NCBI RefSeq assembly: GCF_000264905.1
Contig: NW_006763133.1
Location: 692,675-756,674, forward strand
From: Stereum hirsutum FP-91666 SS1
Taxonomy: Eukaryota; Basidiomycota; Agaricomycetes; Russulales; Stereaceae
DNA: 64,000 nt
Direction: 5' to 3'
Shown one piece after another: positions 21,902 through 34,414 of the stretch (positions are counted from its first letter, which is position 1; the number at the start of each line of letters is the position of its first letter). The translations under genes were made by a program, and so were the position numbers. Under the pieces are notes generated by a model, which made no database searches, was not told the DNA's origin, and worked only from the letters and a program-made list of their open reading frames with translations.

Positions 21902-23018
21902 GGTTTTTTGGATGAGGGTGATGTGATGTGTTGTCGTGTGCGGTGTCGTTCACGATTGAGGGGGACGTATATCTATGTTATAATTTATTCTCACCTGCAT
22001 CTCTGTTATTTCGAGGATTCAAACATCCTCTCCATTAACCTTCCCAGATCACCATCTTTGGCATATTACTTTGACCGGCACTTGCAGTGCACCATTCTTA
22101 ACGATTTTCCTATTCATCTTACTCGACCTTGACGGCCAACTAGACCGTAGAGCATTACACTCACCCTCATTCATTTATCTACTTGCCTTCGATCATAGAT
22201 CTTTGCACCATGTTTGTAATCTACACACAAGCTCAGTCGCCTTCGATAAACATACACGCAAAGCTGTGAACCCGCCTTACTTGCACATAACTTGTGATGT
22301 GAGTAGCTTCACTCCCAAGTAGCGAGTGATATAATAAATTGCACAAAAAAAGCGATACAAGTACACGTCATGAGCGCACCAACCAGAGAGGACTACTGTG
22401 AATCTGATGTACCACAAGATACGGAATACGTACGACGACTACTTATGCTGACTCGAATACATACGGACCGTTCTTTCGGTTCATGTTTCAGTAAGAGTGC
22501 GAAGGGCTTTGTCGATGAATGTCGTTGGGGTCAATGTTGTGCGGAAAGAGTGTCAAGGGGGTGCGAGTGTGAGAAGAGAGGTGAGGAGACGGTGTCTGCT
22601 TGCCTGAGTATCTATTCACATCAGGTAAGCTGAGGGTATGTATGGAGGTGGATGGGAGTAAGGGATGAATAGTATAGCGAATGGCCCTGGGGTGGAGGGG
22701 ACCAACGAATGAAGTGTGTGTGAAAGACAGAGGTTATACAGTTGTGGGGGTGTGGTGTGGAATATAGATGGAATGGATGGAATGAATGACAGTCAGAAAG
22801 CAGGTAGATATTACGCGATGAGAAGAGATGTGAAAGAAAGCAACAAGATGTGACAGGATAGTGGTACCTAAAAAACCACGCAACACGAAAGAGATTCGAG
22901 TCAGTACGCTACTAAAGACGAATGAATAACAAGAGGGGTGATGGGACTCACAAGGACCGAAACGCCAGCGAAAAGCCCAAATCCCAAAAACAACAAAAGC
23001 TACAAGAACGAAATGACT
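21902..23018. other. Convergent intergenic region (glycosyltransferase / HSF)
   Basis: This 1.1 kb lies between convergent 3' ends. It probably holds two 3' UTRs. No conserved ORF was found. Confidence 0.45.
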
Positions 23019-25815
23019 TTACTTCCTCGCCCTTTTCAGCCTCCCGGCTCCGTTCGTCGTCGCGACCTTGGGACTCGAACTTACGCCTCTAACTACCTCC
23101 GAATCCTCAACGCTCAACGGCAACTCACTCGCCAAATCCGCAACTTCTGACTTCCTCTTCTTCCCCAACCCAACCAACGGTGACGGCAAAGGTGACCTCC
23201 CCGCGCGCGGCGAATCTTGCTGAGCTCTCAAGATAGGCGAAGCCCCCGAGCTGGCAGAGGCCACTTCGTCCAAAAATGCATGTAGCTCTTCCATCTGCGG
23301 ATCCTGCTCCTCTTCTTCCACCTTACCAATATGTCCATGTCCGTCCCCGCCCACTCCAGTGATGAACCCGCCGGGACCAACACCAGCACCGTTCACAGGA
23401 CGTAATGAAGCAGAACCATCGCCGAACTGACTCTGGGTCTGTGCATGCGAACCCGTGATGTCGTCCAACTCTGCGATATTCGCCGCATTGACTACGGTAT
23501 CGTTCGGGTCTTCGTCGTTCGGATAGCCTAGGTTCATGCCCATTCCCATGCCCATACCGCCAAGATCGTTAAACCCAAGTCCGTTCTCGCCATTCTGCTG
23601 TGCCGCGAATTGGCGCAGAAAGGCCTCGAAGTCTATATCGGCGACGTTGATAGACGGGTCTTGATCCTGCTCGTTATGCGACATGGAGACGTCTTGACCT
23701 TGTGGTAATGGTAATGACTGTGACGGTGGTAACGGGAACGATTGTGGCGGTTTCGCGGACTGTGAGATCGATGCGGATGTGCTGGGCAGAGTTGGAGGAA
23801 GTGGTTCTGGAGGTTGCATTTGTTGTTGGGGATCCGACTGGGTCTGCGTGGCGAGCAGACTAGGGTTCAGCCCCATGTTCTCCAGTAACGAATGGATACT
23901 CGCATGCAACGTATCCATGTCCTTCTCTATCTCGGTCGTCTCCCTGTACGTCTTCTGCAGATTCGCCGTATTGTCCAAGAGGGGTTCTAAGGAAGGAAGG
24001 TCTTCCTTCGGTAGTAAGGCGCCTGCTCCTGGATCATGGACAGACGATGAACTGCCCGCTTTGAGATGTGATGATGAAGGGACTGGAGAGGGAGGCGGCA
24101 TGGATATGAAGGAGGAGAAGTCGAATGGGGGTTCGTACGGTGCGAGTTGAGTATTTGGCTGGCTCTGTTGTTGTTGAGGTTGTGGCGGAGGCGAAGACGG
24201 ATAGGGGACAGAAGGACCAGCCGTCGGTGGCATAGATTGTGTCTGCAGAGCTTGCAGGAACATCTGCATCTGGTTCGGTGATTTCAGAAGCTGTTGGAAC
24301 GCAGCTTGGAGCACCGCGTCTTGAGAAGTCGAATTCGTGTTCGTAGGCAAGAGGGCGGTGCTGTAGTTATTGGAGTCCGAGGGGAGGTCGGGGATGGGTG
24401 CAGGAAGCGAGACGGATGGATAGGTCGGTTCAGGGGCAGAAATTAGGGAAGATGTGGTGCTTATGTGACTTGGTGCGCGGGATGGGCCGGGCGCTAGTCT
24501 TGAGTTAGACGTAGTACGAGAGACCGAGGGACGAGGTGGCAGAGGAGTTAGCCGAGAGGAAAAGGCTTCAGAGGCTGCTGGTGAACTGGGTTCCTCTGAA
24601 AATATGCGAGGCGATGCGTCAGTTGACGGAGTCTCTATCGAGGCAAAGACATCTGAAGAAAAAGTTATGATAAACCAATATAAAAGTACTTTTAGTACAA
24701 GCGTTCGCAATGATGAAAGTAAAGAAGGCGTACTTGGTGAGACACCACGAGGAGTATCGAACCGGGGTGACTCCGCGTTACTCATTTGTTCGTCATCCAC
24801 GATCTCGAAACCTGATCCGTCGTCGTCCTTGTTCTCTGACCCATCACCGATCATCAACCTTTGCCTCTTCCTTGGAATAATCTGCTGTCCCGGACTGTGG
24901 CCGCCCCTCCCCCTTCCATCGTGTCCACCCTTATTCCCAAAAACGCTCGCTAAGAACTTCAGAATCCGGTTGATCGTGTCCTGGTGGGCCTTGTGGCGCT
25001 CACGAGCTGTGATAGCCTCTTGCCACAAATGTTGGTTCGACGACTTGAGCTCGTTCAGATCAGCAGAGATGGTTTGCTGATGACGTTTGACGGCCGCAAT
25101 ACCATTCATGATCGAGTTTATGTCGAGTATCTGCGTATTGCTGGGTATTCCGAGGGGCCCCTGTGGAACGCCACCGCCTCCAAGCTGATTGACGCTGGGT
25201 TCTATGGGATGACCTGGGTGTTGAATCTCCTCTCCTTGTGACGGCGCGTTTGCTCCTTGGTTCGCCTGCTTCTTACGTTGTATGAGACAGAGAAGGTCGG
25301 GTTGGCCGCGAAGGAAGTTTGGGTGTTCGAAATTCCAGAGTTCGGTCTCGGAGTCGCTCTTGAGAGTTCCGTGCTGGAGATGCGGGATTTTATGGAAGCC
25401 GTACATGTTGAGTTGACGGACGAACGACGGGAATTTCTGGTGTTTGAACCATCGTCCGAGTACGTCCCGAAAGCGTTCATTGTCTAGTACTGCAGCCTCA
25501 CGGAGAACGAGAGAGGGTTAGGGGAGGTATAAGAGGGTGGCAGAAAGCGGTACGCACCGAAAAAGGAGTCCCCGTTATCTGACCACCGTATAAGATCGTT
25601 ATTCGTCGGATCATTGACTATCCTGGACCAAAACTTCATGAGCACATTATGGCCAAAGCACAAAAGAGCAAGACAGATGATGATCGAGTAGAATGTCGAC
25701 GCAACTCGTATAATTTCTGCAAAAATTGTGGGACGACCTGGCGTGCTGTCTTGTTCAGGTTGGGTGCACTGCCTCTGTATGCTCTTGTGAGCGCGAGCTG
25801 GTTGTCGGTCGCCAT
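23019..25815 (-). CDS. HSF1: Heat shock transcription factor
   Basis: This is the trimeric activator of heat-shock genes, binding nGAAn elements. Four exons (25815-25706, 25622-25558, 25489-24734, 24652-23019) give 854 residues. The HSF DNA-binding domain fills about residues 25-135: VPQFLQKLYEIVNDPTNNDL, IRWSDNGDSFFV, FKHQKFPSFVRQLNMYGFHK, then ELWNFEHPNFLRGQPDLLCL. A coiled-coil HR-A/B trimerisation region follows near ILDINSIMNGIAAVKRHQQT. The remaining ~600 residues are Ser/Pro/Gln-rich with an acidic stretch, typical of activation regions. The 81 bp intron at 24653-24733 is a multiple of three, so unspliced transcripts would stay in frame. Confidence 0.93.
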
Positions 25816-25870
25816 GGACGACTATGGAGGAGAGAGACGAGCAGCGGTGTCCTTGTAGCTTAACTTCGTG

Positions 25871-25913
25871 ACGTTATCAGACATCGAGTTGCCTCATGCG
25901 GCAATGATAACGT
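25871..25913. promoter_or_regulatory. Inverted repeat in the divergent HSF / dephospho-CoA kinase promoter
   Basis: ACGTTATCA (25871-25879) and its exact reverse complement TGATAACGT (25905-25913) flank a second inverted repeat TTGCC/GGCAA. Each outer arm contains a GATA-type core (TTATCA/TGATAA). It lies in the 172 bp between two divergent start codons and may be a regulatory site or a cruciform-forming element. Confidence 0.5.
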
Positions 25914-25987
25914 GGCTGGCATCTCGGCTCGGGCGTTAACGCTAAGCCGTCGTGGCGAAGTCGACTCTGTGGCCCACTGCCACCACC

Positions 25988-26840
25988 ATGCTTGGTTTGT
26001 CTTTCTTCACCTCTACTCAGTGGGAGTCACGTATAATGACCTGTCTATGCAGTTATAGGTCTCACTGGTGGTATTGCCACAGGGAAATCGTCCGTTTCGA
26101 AACTCTTTAAGGACCGCGAGATACCCGTTGTCGACGCAGACATCATCGCTCGACAAGTCGTCCTCCCCGGGACACGGGCCTACAACCAAATCGTCAGCAC
26201 ATTCGGCAAAGACATTATCTTGCCTGATGGCTACCTAGACCGGCCCAAGCTTGGAGCCATAGTCTTCAATGACGAGCAGAAGAGGAAGAAGTTGAATGAT
26301 ATCGTGCATCCGGCGGTGCGACGGGAGATGTTATGGCAGGTCGTGAAATGCTGGATGAGAGGAGAGAGGGTTTGCGTACTCGACGTACCTTTACTGATCG
26401 AGTCGGGTATATGGAACTGGGTGGGGAAGGTTGTGGTCGTCTATTGGTATGTTCTCGCACTTTCTTTCGCCATGTGGCCCCCATTCGATCGCCCATTTCT
26501 TCTACCGCAAAACAGCTCAGCAGAAATTCAACTCCAACGCCTCATGAAGCGCGATAACTCATCACGAGAAGCTGCTTCTTCAAGACTCAATTCCCAACTG
26601 CCCATAACCGACAAACTGGAGTACGCAGACTACGTAATCGACAACTCAGGTGGTCCAAAGGAGTTAGAGGACCAGGTCTCGACATTCGTCCGAAGACTGC
26701 AGAACGAGGTTGGGTGGACATGGCGACTAAGCTTATTCCCGCCAATTGGGTTGCTCTCGGCTTTATTCAAACTGTTGTGGCGTAGGGTGAGGAGAGCGAG
26801 GAAGGCCTCGCGGACTAGGGGTGAACGGGAGCGGTCGTGA
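25988..26840 (+). CDS. CAB5: Dephospho-CoA kinase
   Basis: This enzyme catalyses the last step of coenzyme A synthesis, ATP-dependent phosphorylation of the 3'-hydroxyl of dephospho-CoA. Three exons (25988-25994, 26059-26446, 26516-26840) give 239 residues. The first exon has only seven coding bases. The P-loop GLTGGIATGKSSV is at residues 3-15, followed by VVDADIIARQVV, the LNDIVHPAVRREM region, DVPLLIESGI, and the lid segment LQRLMKRDNSSREAASSRL. The C-terminal tail has a hydrophobic stretch (LSLFPPIGLLSALFKLLW) and a basic end, compatible with membrane association as in yeast Cab5. It shares a short divergent promoter with the heat shock factor gene. Confidence 0.93.
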
Positions 26841-29800
26841 TAGTAGTCGGCTTGATTCGCACTTTTATTTTATCTCTTTGTACTCTATGGTATACACACT
26901 TTGGACCAGATTGGCGTCGTTATTATGGAAACTTGTCCCACTTGTAACCGGTGTGGCCCGACGAGACCAGCATGCAAATCCGTTTGCACAACCCGAGGCT
27001 CTATAGTTGTCTCGTGGACGGACGCACAAGGTATAAATGTATTGGGACACTTATTGGAAGTATAAGCTCATCATAAAATCGACACAAGTCTAGGAGAGGT
27101 AGGAGCAGTCGAACTGCGGTCATCTACCACTGCAGTGTATAACAGCAGCACGCACCGACTTCGAACGATGGTCGACTCCATGCTGCTACTTTACCAACCA
27201 TGAATGAACATGATACCCGAGCTGGTGATGCGCCTAAGAAACATCGTACCTTAGTTCTCGAACGGTCGTCGTGAAAGATAAATGCCATGGTGCCGCATGA
27301 TCGTTAGACTGCGCCTGAATGCTATCCAGACAAACGCTCGCATGCCAGGATTTCGCTGCGAGGAACTGAGATCGTAAGCTATCTGGTATTGTGCCATGTT
27401 GCGAAGCGGTGGTAGTAGTCGGCGCATTGGTGATGAAAAAAATGACATGCAAGGCTCGTTCTAGAAACACATAAGATCCATCATAACGTGCTGGAGTTGC
27501 CATCGCTGGTGCTTGGGACAGCGTTGACGGTGGTAGCAGAATGGAGGCCTTTAGCATGTCTCGAAGGAGGCCAACCATCTCGAGTTACACTAGGCCGAAA
27601 TGACCAGGAGATCGAGGTGAAAGGCGTTCCTGTGGCGGGAGGTAAGTAATAAGATATCCTGACGGCGACCGCGGTCCCGAAGCCTATGCTGCGCGCAAGG
27701 TCAACTACTGGCATCAATCCTGTAACGTGAACTGGCATGGTCAACTCACTAGCGGTTCATATTCATCGGATGGCCCTGATAAGCCTCCGCGACGTCCAGT
27801 ACAGAGACGCGGGGCACTGACTAGTGACCTTGATGTTTTAGCGCTTCCTGAGCATGCGACAAGTCAATGTACACAAATAACATAATAATCGACTTACTGC
27901 CTCAGAGCAACTGAGATGACTGAGGTGATGCGCCGTACGGTGTCCCGGCGTCGACGGAGAGAACTGTTGTTCCTGTCCATAATTGCGTAAAAACCTGCCG
28001 TGAACTTGTTCCTGCCCGTTCCACCGTTGGAATCCTGCATTCGTTCATAAATCAGTTGCCTTGACCATCGACGGCAATGCCGAGAGATTACGGACTCGCG
28101 AGGAGTATGATATATCACAGATGTCACGGTGGAGGCGGCTGCTCCTGCACGGCATCACTCCAGGGATGGCGAGCGAGTAGAACAGAGGTTGCGTGATTCC
28201 TTACGCTATGTGCGTCACCAGAGCCAGAGCCAGAGGCTAAGATGAGTTTGGACTGCCAGTGTATCCCGACATCCTGAAGCGCACTGAAGCTGTAAGAACG
28301 CTCAGCGAGTGTATGGTATGTAGTATCGAGCCGGGATAGCAGGCACGAACCGAGGTCAAAGCTCAGAATGTTAGACCTCAGGGCTGTGAAGCCGAAGGCC
28401 GCACCGGTAACTTGTAAAATGCCGTTGTAGTATGCACACTCCGGGCCCGGCGTTCACTGACGCTCAGTTCACGGATGGGCTCAAGAATGTTCACCGTTGT
28501 TGTGAGCCTGGGGCACCGAACGATGACTTCGAGAGCAGGGTCCAGCCGGCTGTTCCTGCGATCGAATATTTGGTTGTCAACATACAATCAGGTACTTACT
28601 TACTATGGTCACGTCCCGCTGGAGAAAGTCGTTCTTATGAGACGGTGAATGATGGTGAATTTAGCAGAGGGTGACCCCTAGATCCGACGAAAAACATACC
28701 AATGAACCATCCGGAAACACAAGTTCTCCGAGCTCAGGATCCTCCATCCTGCTGATGTGCCTTTACGGTCAAACAGAGTCGGTGAAACCGAGCTCGGCTG
28801 AAAAGACTCCCGTGCATTCACAGAATGATGGCAGCACCCAAAAATAGATCCATAACAGGCAGCGTTGGCGGAAAGGAGAGGCCGGCGTCGTCAACGCCTC
28901 TGAGTCTTCGGGAAAAGCGAATCGGTTCCGGTCATTCGCAGGCGGGATGTCATAGCGTACCGTCCTACCAGCCCGTATCGGTGAAGAGAAAGTTCGAATG
29001 GCCGTGCAATATGATCCGGCCATTGTCGTCAGTGAGCAAACACAGCTACTCTGGAGGACTTTCGACGAAAAAAAGAGGTAAGTGTCTCGGACTCAGTTTG
29101 ATTCCTGTAGGAACCGAGTTGAACGCGACATAATTGGTAGTTGTGGGCGATGTAGCACGATTGAGTTGATCGTAAAACATTACTAGGTCCAATCTGTCTT
29201 GGCCGTCGAGCAAGTTCACTAGCAGCAACGGCCTCCGAGCAATCGAGATGGTCAGGCCCACAGGGTACGGTCTCTTGTTCTGCATAGTCCTGGCGGCATG
29301 AGAAGGCTCGAGTGGCGTGATTTTGTTCGTTCTATTTGAGGACCAGTGTTAACCATGAATCAGCTAGCTTCACCATCGACATCAACGCGATGCCGAGAAT
29401 GGACCGCAACGATGATGATGTTGATGGTGGTGCTAAGAGCTTACTAGGACGACTAGCATCGTACAGGCATGCGAAATATTAATTGAGCGTGCCACAGGTA
29501 GGAGTCTCAACAACTTTTTAGTCGTTCAACTTGTTGCACTGAGGTCCGAGTCGCCGACTGCTCGCATAGTAGGAAAGATTAGCCAACAGGATACTTGTAT
29601 AATAATAATAACTTATCTTCATTCCAGTAGCAATTGATCACCCAACTCCAAGATCGCATTGGTCTTCTTGGTTGTCGTCGTCGTCGAACTTGTTCAAGTT
29701 GGTGGTGGCCGGACCACACAGACGGCTCCGAGTCCGAACGTCGCATCCGTACTTCTCCGTGGCTTAGTCAGCACCTAAGAATCCAAGTTCGTCGAATTCT

Positions 29801-31509
29801 CCGTCTTCTGTGAAAGAACCATCTTCATCGAGCTCGGGCTTTCTTTTTCCCAGCAGTAGGACGACACGACTTCATTGCCTTTACGGCTACCGTAGTGATC
29901 GCGAAAACACTCGGTGGGTCGTGATGCCAGCCAGAATGTCAGTTCAAACGGCACAGACTCCACCTTAGAGTCAAAAACCAAAACTCGAAACGTACGCATG
30001 CGTCAGGTTGATATAAAGGTGAAAGCGATACCCGGTATGCAGTTATTTAAATCACCATCGTCATAGGATTGAAGTTAGAAAGATCGAGATCAAAACACTG
30101 GGCATCCTGGAAAGTGTTGGCATCAGCATCAATTTGACAGAGCCTCCGAGTCGTCGATGGAACAGAATCACCATACTGACTTGAATCGCCGCGTCGGCGA
30201 CTTAGAGGTGACCGTACACACTGTACTTACTACCCACGCAAACTTGGAACCTCTCCATGACACCGACACTGCCAGTGCCCCTACTTGATACATACATAAC
30301 TCAGGGAGCCTGAGTCGGGCCGCGTACCCAACTTGAGCTTCATCAATTTTACGCTGCCTCCAACAATCAGTTCCCCGATCTCACCGTTTCACTACCTTGA
30401 AATCACGGGGAATCGGAAGAGTGTGATGCTAAATTAAAGGTGGGCCAATTAGATCGATTGAGGTCGATCGGCACGCATTTACTTGGCTGTGACTGGCGGT
30501 AAGTCAAGTCTGACACGAAGAAATAGTATGGTATTCGTGCCAACGCTACGCCGACACCGCAACACTGGCGATCGAAACGAAAGGAACGTCTCAGAAGTGA
30601 ACGGTAACAGAACCGCGTCCTGACACAAGAGCCTATAGAGCTAAGTGACAGCCTTCGGTCGCGTCTAAGTAAGCTCGAACACAAGCACCAGAGCCGCGGC
30701 CAGAGCCTCCATCACTCGGATAGTCGCAACGGTGACCAACCGACATGGCACAGAGATCGAACATTCTCGTTTCGCTTCAGCCCGCATAAGCGCCCGTGAC
30801 GCTGCAGGTAAGTTAATGGCGGACTCGGACCCGGGGCGCCTCGGCACTTCAAGTTGACACTCAGGGCGGGATTTCAGCTTGCAGAGTCGAAGGCGGTGCG
30901 GATACGTTGATGATACAGTTCCATACTAGGCAGTGTTGGATGAGTGCCAGTGAACGATGTGTGCCGGTGAGTGTGAATCTGATGGAAGAGTGGAATAAGT
31001 AAGTCGGATGCGGCTCGCGTGTGGCCTGGGCCGACGGGTGCGAAATGAGATCTTATGATAATTGAAGTTATACTTAGAGCCCGAAAATGAGTGTGATGAT
31101 CTTACGGTAGGTCCACTCGGCACTCACAGTCGAACCAATAATAATGCAGCCAGAGGAATCAGAATCTTCGAGTTGGTGGTGGAGTTCGCCGTCCCGCCTA
31201 ACGTCCAACGTCCAAGCCCTATTCAGGGTCGGGCCTACAGTACCTGCCTTGAGTACTTATTTGATATAAATACGTGTCCAAGCATGTCGCGATGGAATGG
31301 GTGTCACGACTCCAGATCGAACCTATTGCTGCATAATGATGCGCATCAAAAATCATCAGTAGGTATTGGTCCACTGGCAGAGATACTGATTTTGATCGGC
31401 CCTCTAAGGACTGAGCGGATCAGACTATAACGATATGGAGGGGTGGAGGATACAACGACAAGACGGAGCGATTTGGTAGTGAGCAGAAAAAGATACGATT
31501 CAGATTCAC

Positions 31510-31530
31510 GACTCGACTCGACTCGACTCA
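31510..31530. repeat. (GACTC)n microsatellite
   Basis: About four copies of GACTC, the same unit as at 19333-19353. Confidence 0.7.
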
Positions 31531-32117
31531 GCACGACGCACCCATAGCATGATTGCGTGACAAGACGAGAGCCTGATGTAGCGACGCGACCGTCAACGGA
31601 TCAGCCCAAGCTTGAAGAAATGGAAATTCAAATTGACTTACAACGCCACGGAAGGATAAATCCAAGAGTGGACGAACGAACGCAAATATTCATATTGCTT
31701 TTTGCGTATGTGGCGTGGGCACGGTCGCGATTGTTGATGGCATACAATTATTAATACAGATCCCAAGCCAAGCACGTCCGAACGATCTAGTGCCGTCGCT
31801 GTTTTCTACAGCTCGACCGCCACGACTCGGAGACGGAGTGAGACGCTGTCCTGGTGGTGAACGCCGGCGGGGAGAATGACAAAAACGCGCAACAATACAA
31901 TAAGGTAAGAGCAACAGAGAACTCGCCGAGTGACAAAAAATGACCTGGTCCTGGTATTGATGCAGCCTGAGATGCAGAGGGCCCGATCGCACGTCTCGTC
32001 TCGACTTGATTTGATAGGATTTGATTTTTGATTTTGATTTGTTTGATACGGTTTTCACATACATACATAACTTACATGCGTCTTTGAATCTGATGTTGAT
32101 CGTAACTTGAACGGACC

Positions 32118-32165
32118 TGACGGCTGACGGCTGACGGTTGACGGTTGACGCGTTGACGGTTGACT
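32118..32165. repeat. TGACGG(C/T) minisatellite
   Basis: Six or seven consecutive variants of TGACGGC / TGACGGT, with one GCG interruption. Confidence 0.7.
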
Positions 32166-32215
32166 TGGCCAGTCTGGTACTGTAAGGTAAGGTTGTGAGT
32201 GTGAGTGCGAGATAA

Positions 32216-33005
32216 CGGATCAGAACTCAGAACTCGGTGTCAGCGTCAGCGTCAAGAAAAAAAATGAAAGAGAAGAAGAGACGAGGACGAGCGTTGAAAA
32301 TGTTGAAAGGGAACTGACTGACCTTTGCGAACTCGGATGGTGTGCTCTATCTGATATCGACAGCGCCAGCGCCACTTCCTCCTCTCCCTTCCAACCTACT
32401 GTAAGCATCCCAGGAAGAGCCTAGAGCACGAAAAAGATGGCGCCCACACGATATAAACCGAGACAAATGATCCCAATTAGGGTCCGTCTGGCTCGGTTCG
32501 GTGGGCGGTGAACGGTGGGCGGTGAACGGTGAACGCCACCAAAACGAAAACGAAAAAAACTTGTAACTTACCAACTCTAACGGCGTCTGATCCGTAGAAC
32601 GGCTGGGACGTGAGTGTGGCCGCGGCACGACAAATATCTGACGTGACGTGACGGATCAGGAGCTTGAGGTTCGTTGGTGTCAGCTTCAAGAAGAGAGAGA
32701 AGAGAGAGAAGAAGAGAGAAGAAGAGAGGAACTTACAGCAGGGAAACGTTTACGCCTTGCACTTTGGCTTTCGGACGTGTGCGCCTGTGCGAGTGGACGG
32801 GACGATGGCCTAAGCACCTAAGTATGGGAGAGCCTAGAGCGCGAAAAAGATGATAATGTAATGTAAATCGAGAGAAAACAATCTCGGTGAGTGGTGAACG
32901 CCACCAACACCGAACGCCACCGAAAACTTAATCTTATTCTTAAACCAACTCAAACGGTGTCTGATCCGTCGAATGGCAGGGTTGTGGATCGAGGCCTTTG
33001 TTTTC
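32216..33005. repeat. Diverged tandem duplication, unit about 430 bp
   Basis: Copy 1 (about 32216-32640) and copy 2 (about 32652-33005) share, in the same order, CGGATCAG...GTGTCAGC.TCAAG plus purine tract, GAGCCTAGAGC(A/G)CGAAAAAGATG, GGTGAACGCCACCAA, and CAACTC(T)AAACGG-like...GTCTGATCCGT. The spacing between matching points is 423-436 bp. Divergence is high, so the duplication is old. Confidence 0.6.
32689..32729. repeat. GA-rich microsatellite
   Basis: Purine tract of repeated AGAG and AAGAAGAG units. Confidence 0.75.
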
Positions 33006-34322
33006 GTCTTCCGTGATATCTGAATGTTGTGTCAATAGGAATAGGAATAGGGAACGGAAATGAGCTCGAACGATGGCAGATTCAAGTTTGTTTGATAGAG
33101 ATAATATTGGTGGCGCCGTCGGTCGAGCGGTCGCGGTCAGAGCGGAAGAAGGGGGAAAAGTCAAGCGATTTGATAGACGGTCCCAACGCGGTATTTAGAC
33201 AGCCAGCCAGCCATCATTCTATTGTAACTGAGCCAGACCTCTCGCACTTCGGTGTGGATGTGGATATGTAGAATGTAAGTTATGACGAACGAACGGCGGC
33301 TAAGTCGAGCTTAGGATTATGGAATCCATAAGTTACTCCATAGCGCCGCATCAAAGGCCAGCGGCCGAATGACACTGTTTGTGTAATCGATGTGATAAAG
33401 GGCCGCATTGCAAGGAATTACAGTATAGTGAGATGGGCGAGGCAGCGGGATAATAAATGCGTCATGATCACCGCGAAATTCGAAGCGAGCCGAACAAAGA
33501 AGCGCGTTCTGGCATCCACTCGAACGATGCACACGTCTCCGCAGACATACGAACGGTGGACACATATGGCTTCTCCACGGCCAGCCGAGTCGCGTACGTG
33601 GAGGACGAGGAACGAGGTGATGGGGCTGCGACGGACGTGTGCGCTGGAGAGGAGACACGAGCTGTAAATGATGGACGTCAGGTTCGAGGGAGAATTGGAC
33701 CTCGAGGACGTCGAGGGGCGGGGGTGACCACAGCTCGGGCACAGCCACGGTGATGGGAGGAGCCGAGCGGGCGGCGAGGGTCAGTAAAGCGAATCTTACG
33801 ACACGATAATTGACGGTGCGAGGCGAGGTTGTATGTACGGAGGCTGGAGAGAGCGGAGGGATAGGGGGACACAGCCCGTTGCAGTCGAGTGAAGCGTGGA
33901 ATGAGGAGGGCAGGCGCCGGGTAGGATCAGACCGGCTGGGCCGGAGGGCGCAGAGGTTGAGGATGGCGCTGCGATCAACATTTGTGCACCGCTCTGATGG
34001 CTGCCCATATTCTGATGATATATATCCCTCTCCCATCAATCCCGCCTTCTGTCCTCCCCCTTCGCTCCCGCCTGCTGCCTGCCTGCTCCTTTCCTCAACC
34101 CTCCGTCCAAACGAGCAGCCCAAAAGAGGACAAAGACCTCATCAGACCCATCATCCCACGCCCACACACGCCCACATCTTTGTCCCCAACAAGGAACACA
34201 CACCCCTCGGACGTGTATTCGCATTGACCAAGCCGAGTCGAGCAGTCGTCCTCTTTGCGAGCTTCATTAAGCCGATCCTTCATCGACGACGTGTGTCCGA
34301 TCGCCATCCCCTCCTAGCAGCC

Positions 34323-34329
34323 TTATAAA
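34323..34329 (+). promoter_or_regulatory. Possible TATA box of the phosphatase gene
   Basis: TTATAAA lies about 86 bases before the proposed ATG at 34415. Confidence 0.35.
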
Positions 34330-34414
34330 CCGCTCCCTGGCCTGCCCCACCCCGGCGTCCCCACTCCCAGTCTCGCACAGCCCCGCTTGTCAGCCCGCGC
34401 CCGCCCGGTTTACT

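Larger units (their letters stand above)
26841..34414. other. Gene-poor 7.5 kb region with local repeats and exon-like fragments
   Basis: No gene I can name lies here. Reading frames are short in all six frames. Features seen: two related ~45 bp blocks (28045-28096 and 29353-29400), a (GACTC)n tract (31510-31530), TGACGG-type minisatellite (32118-32165), a diverged tandem duplication of ~430 bp (32216-33005), and a GA-rich microsatellite. Several minus-strand blocks of 20-40 codons between 27.2 and 30.4 kb look protein-like and are bounded by splice-like sites. The last 1.1 kb is GC-rich and belongs to the upstream region of the phosphatase gene. Confidence 0.5.

Noticed and set aside
33317..34123. 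268-codon minus-strand ORF
   Set aside because: Composition follows GC-rich intergenic DNA, there are no conserved motifs, and equally long frames exist on the plus strand. Likely chance.
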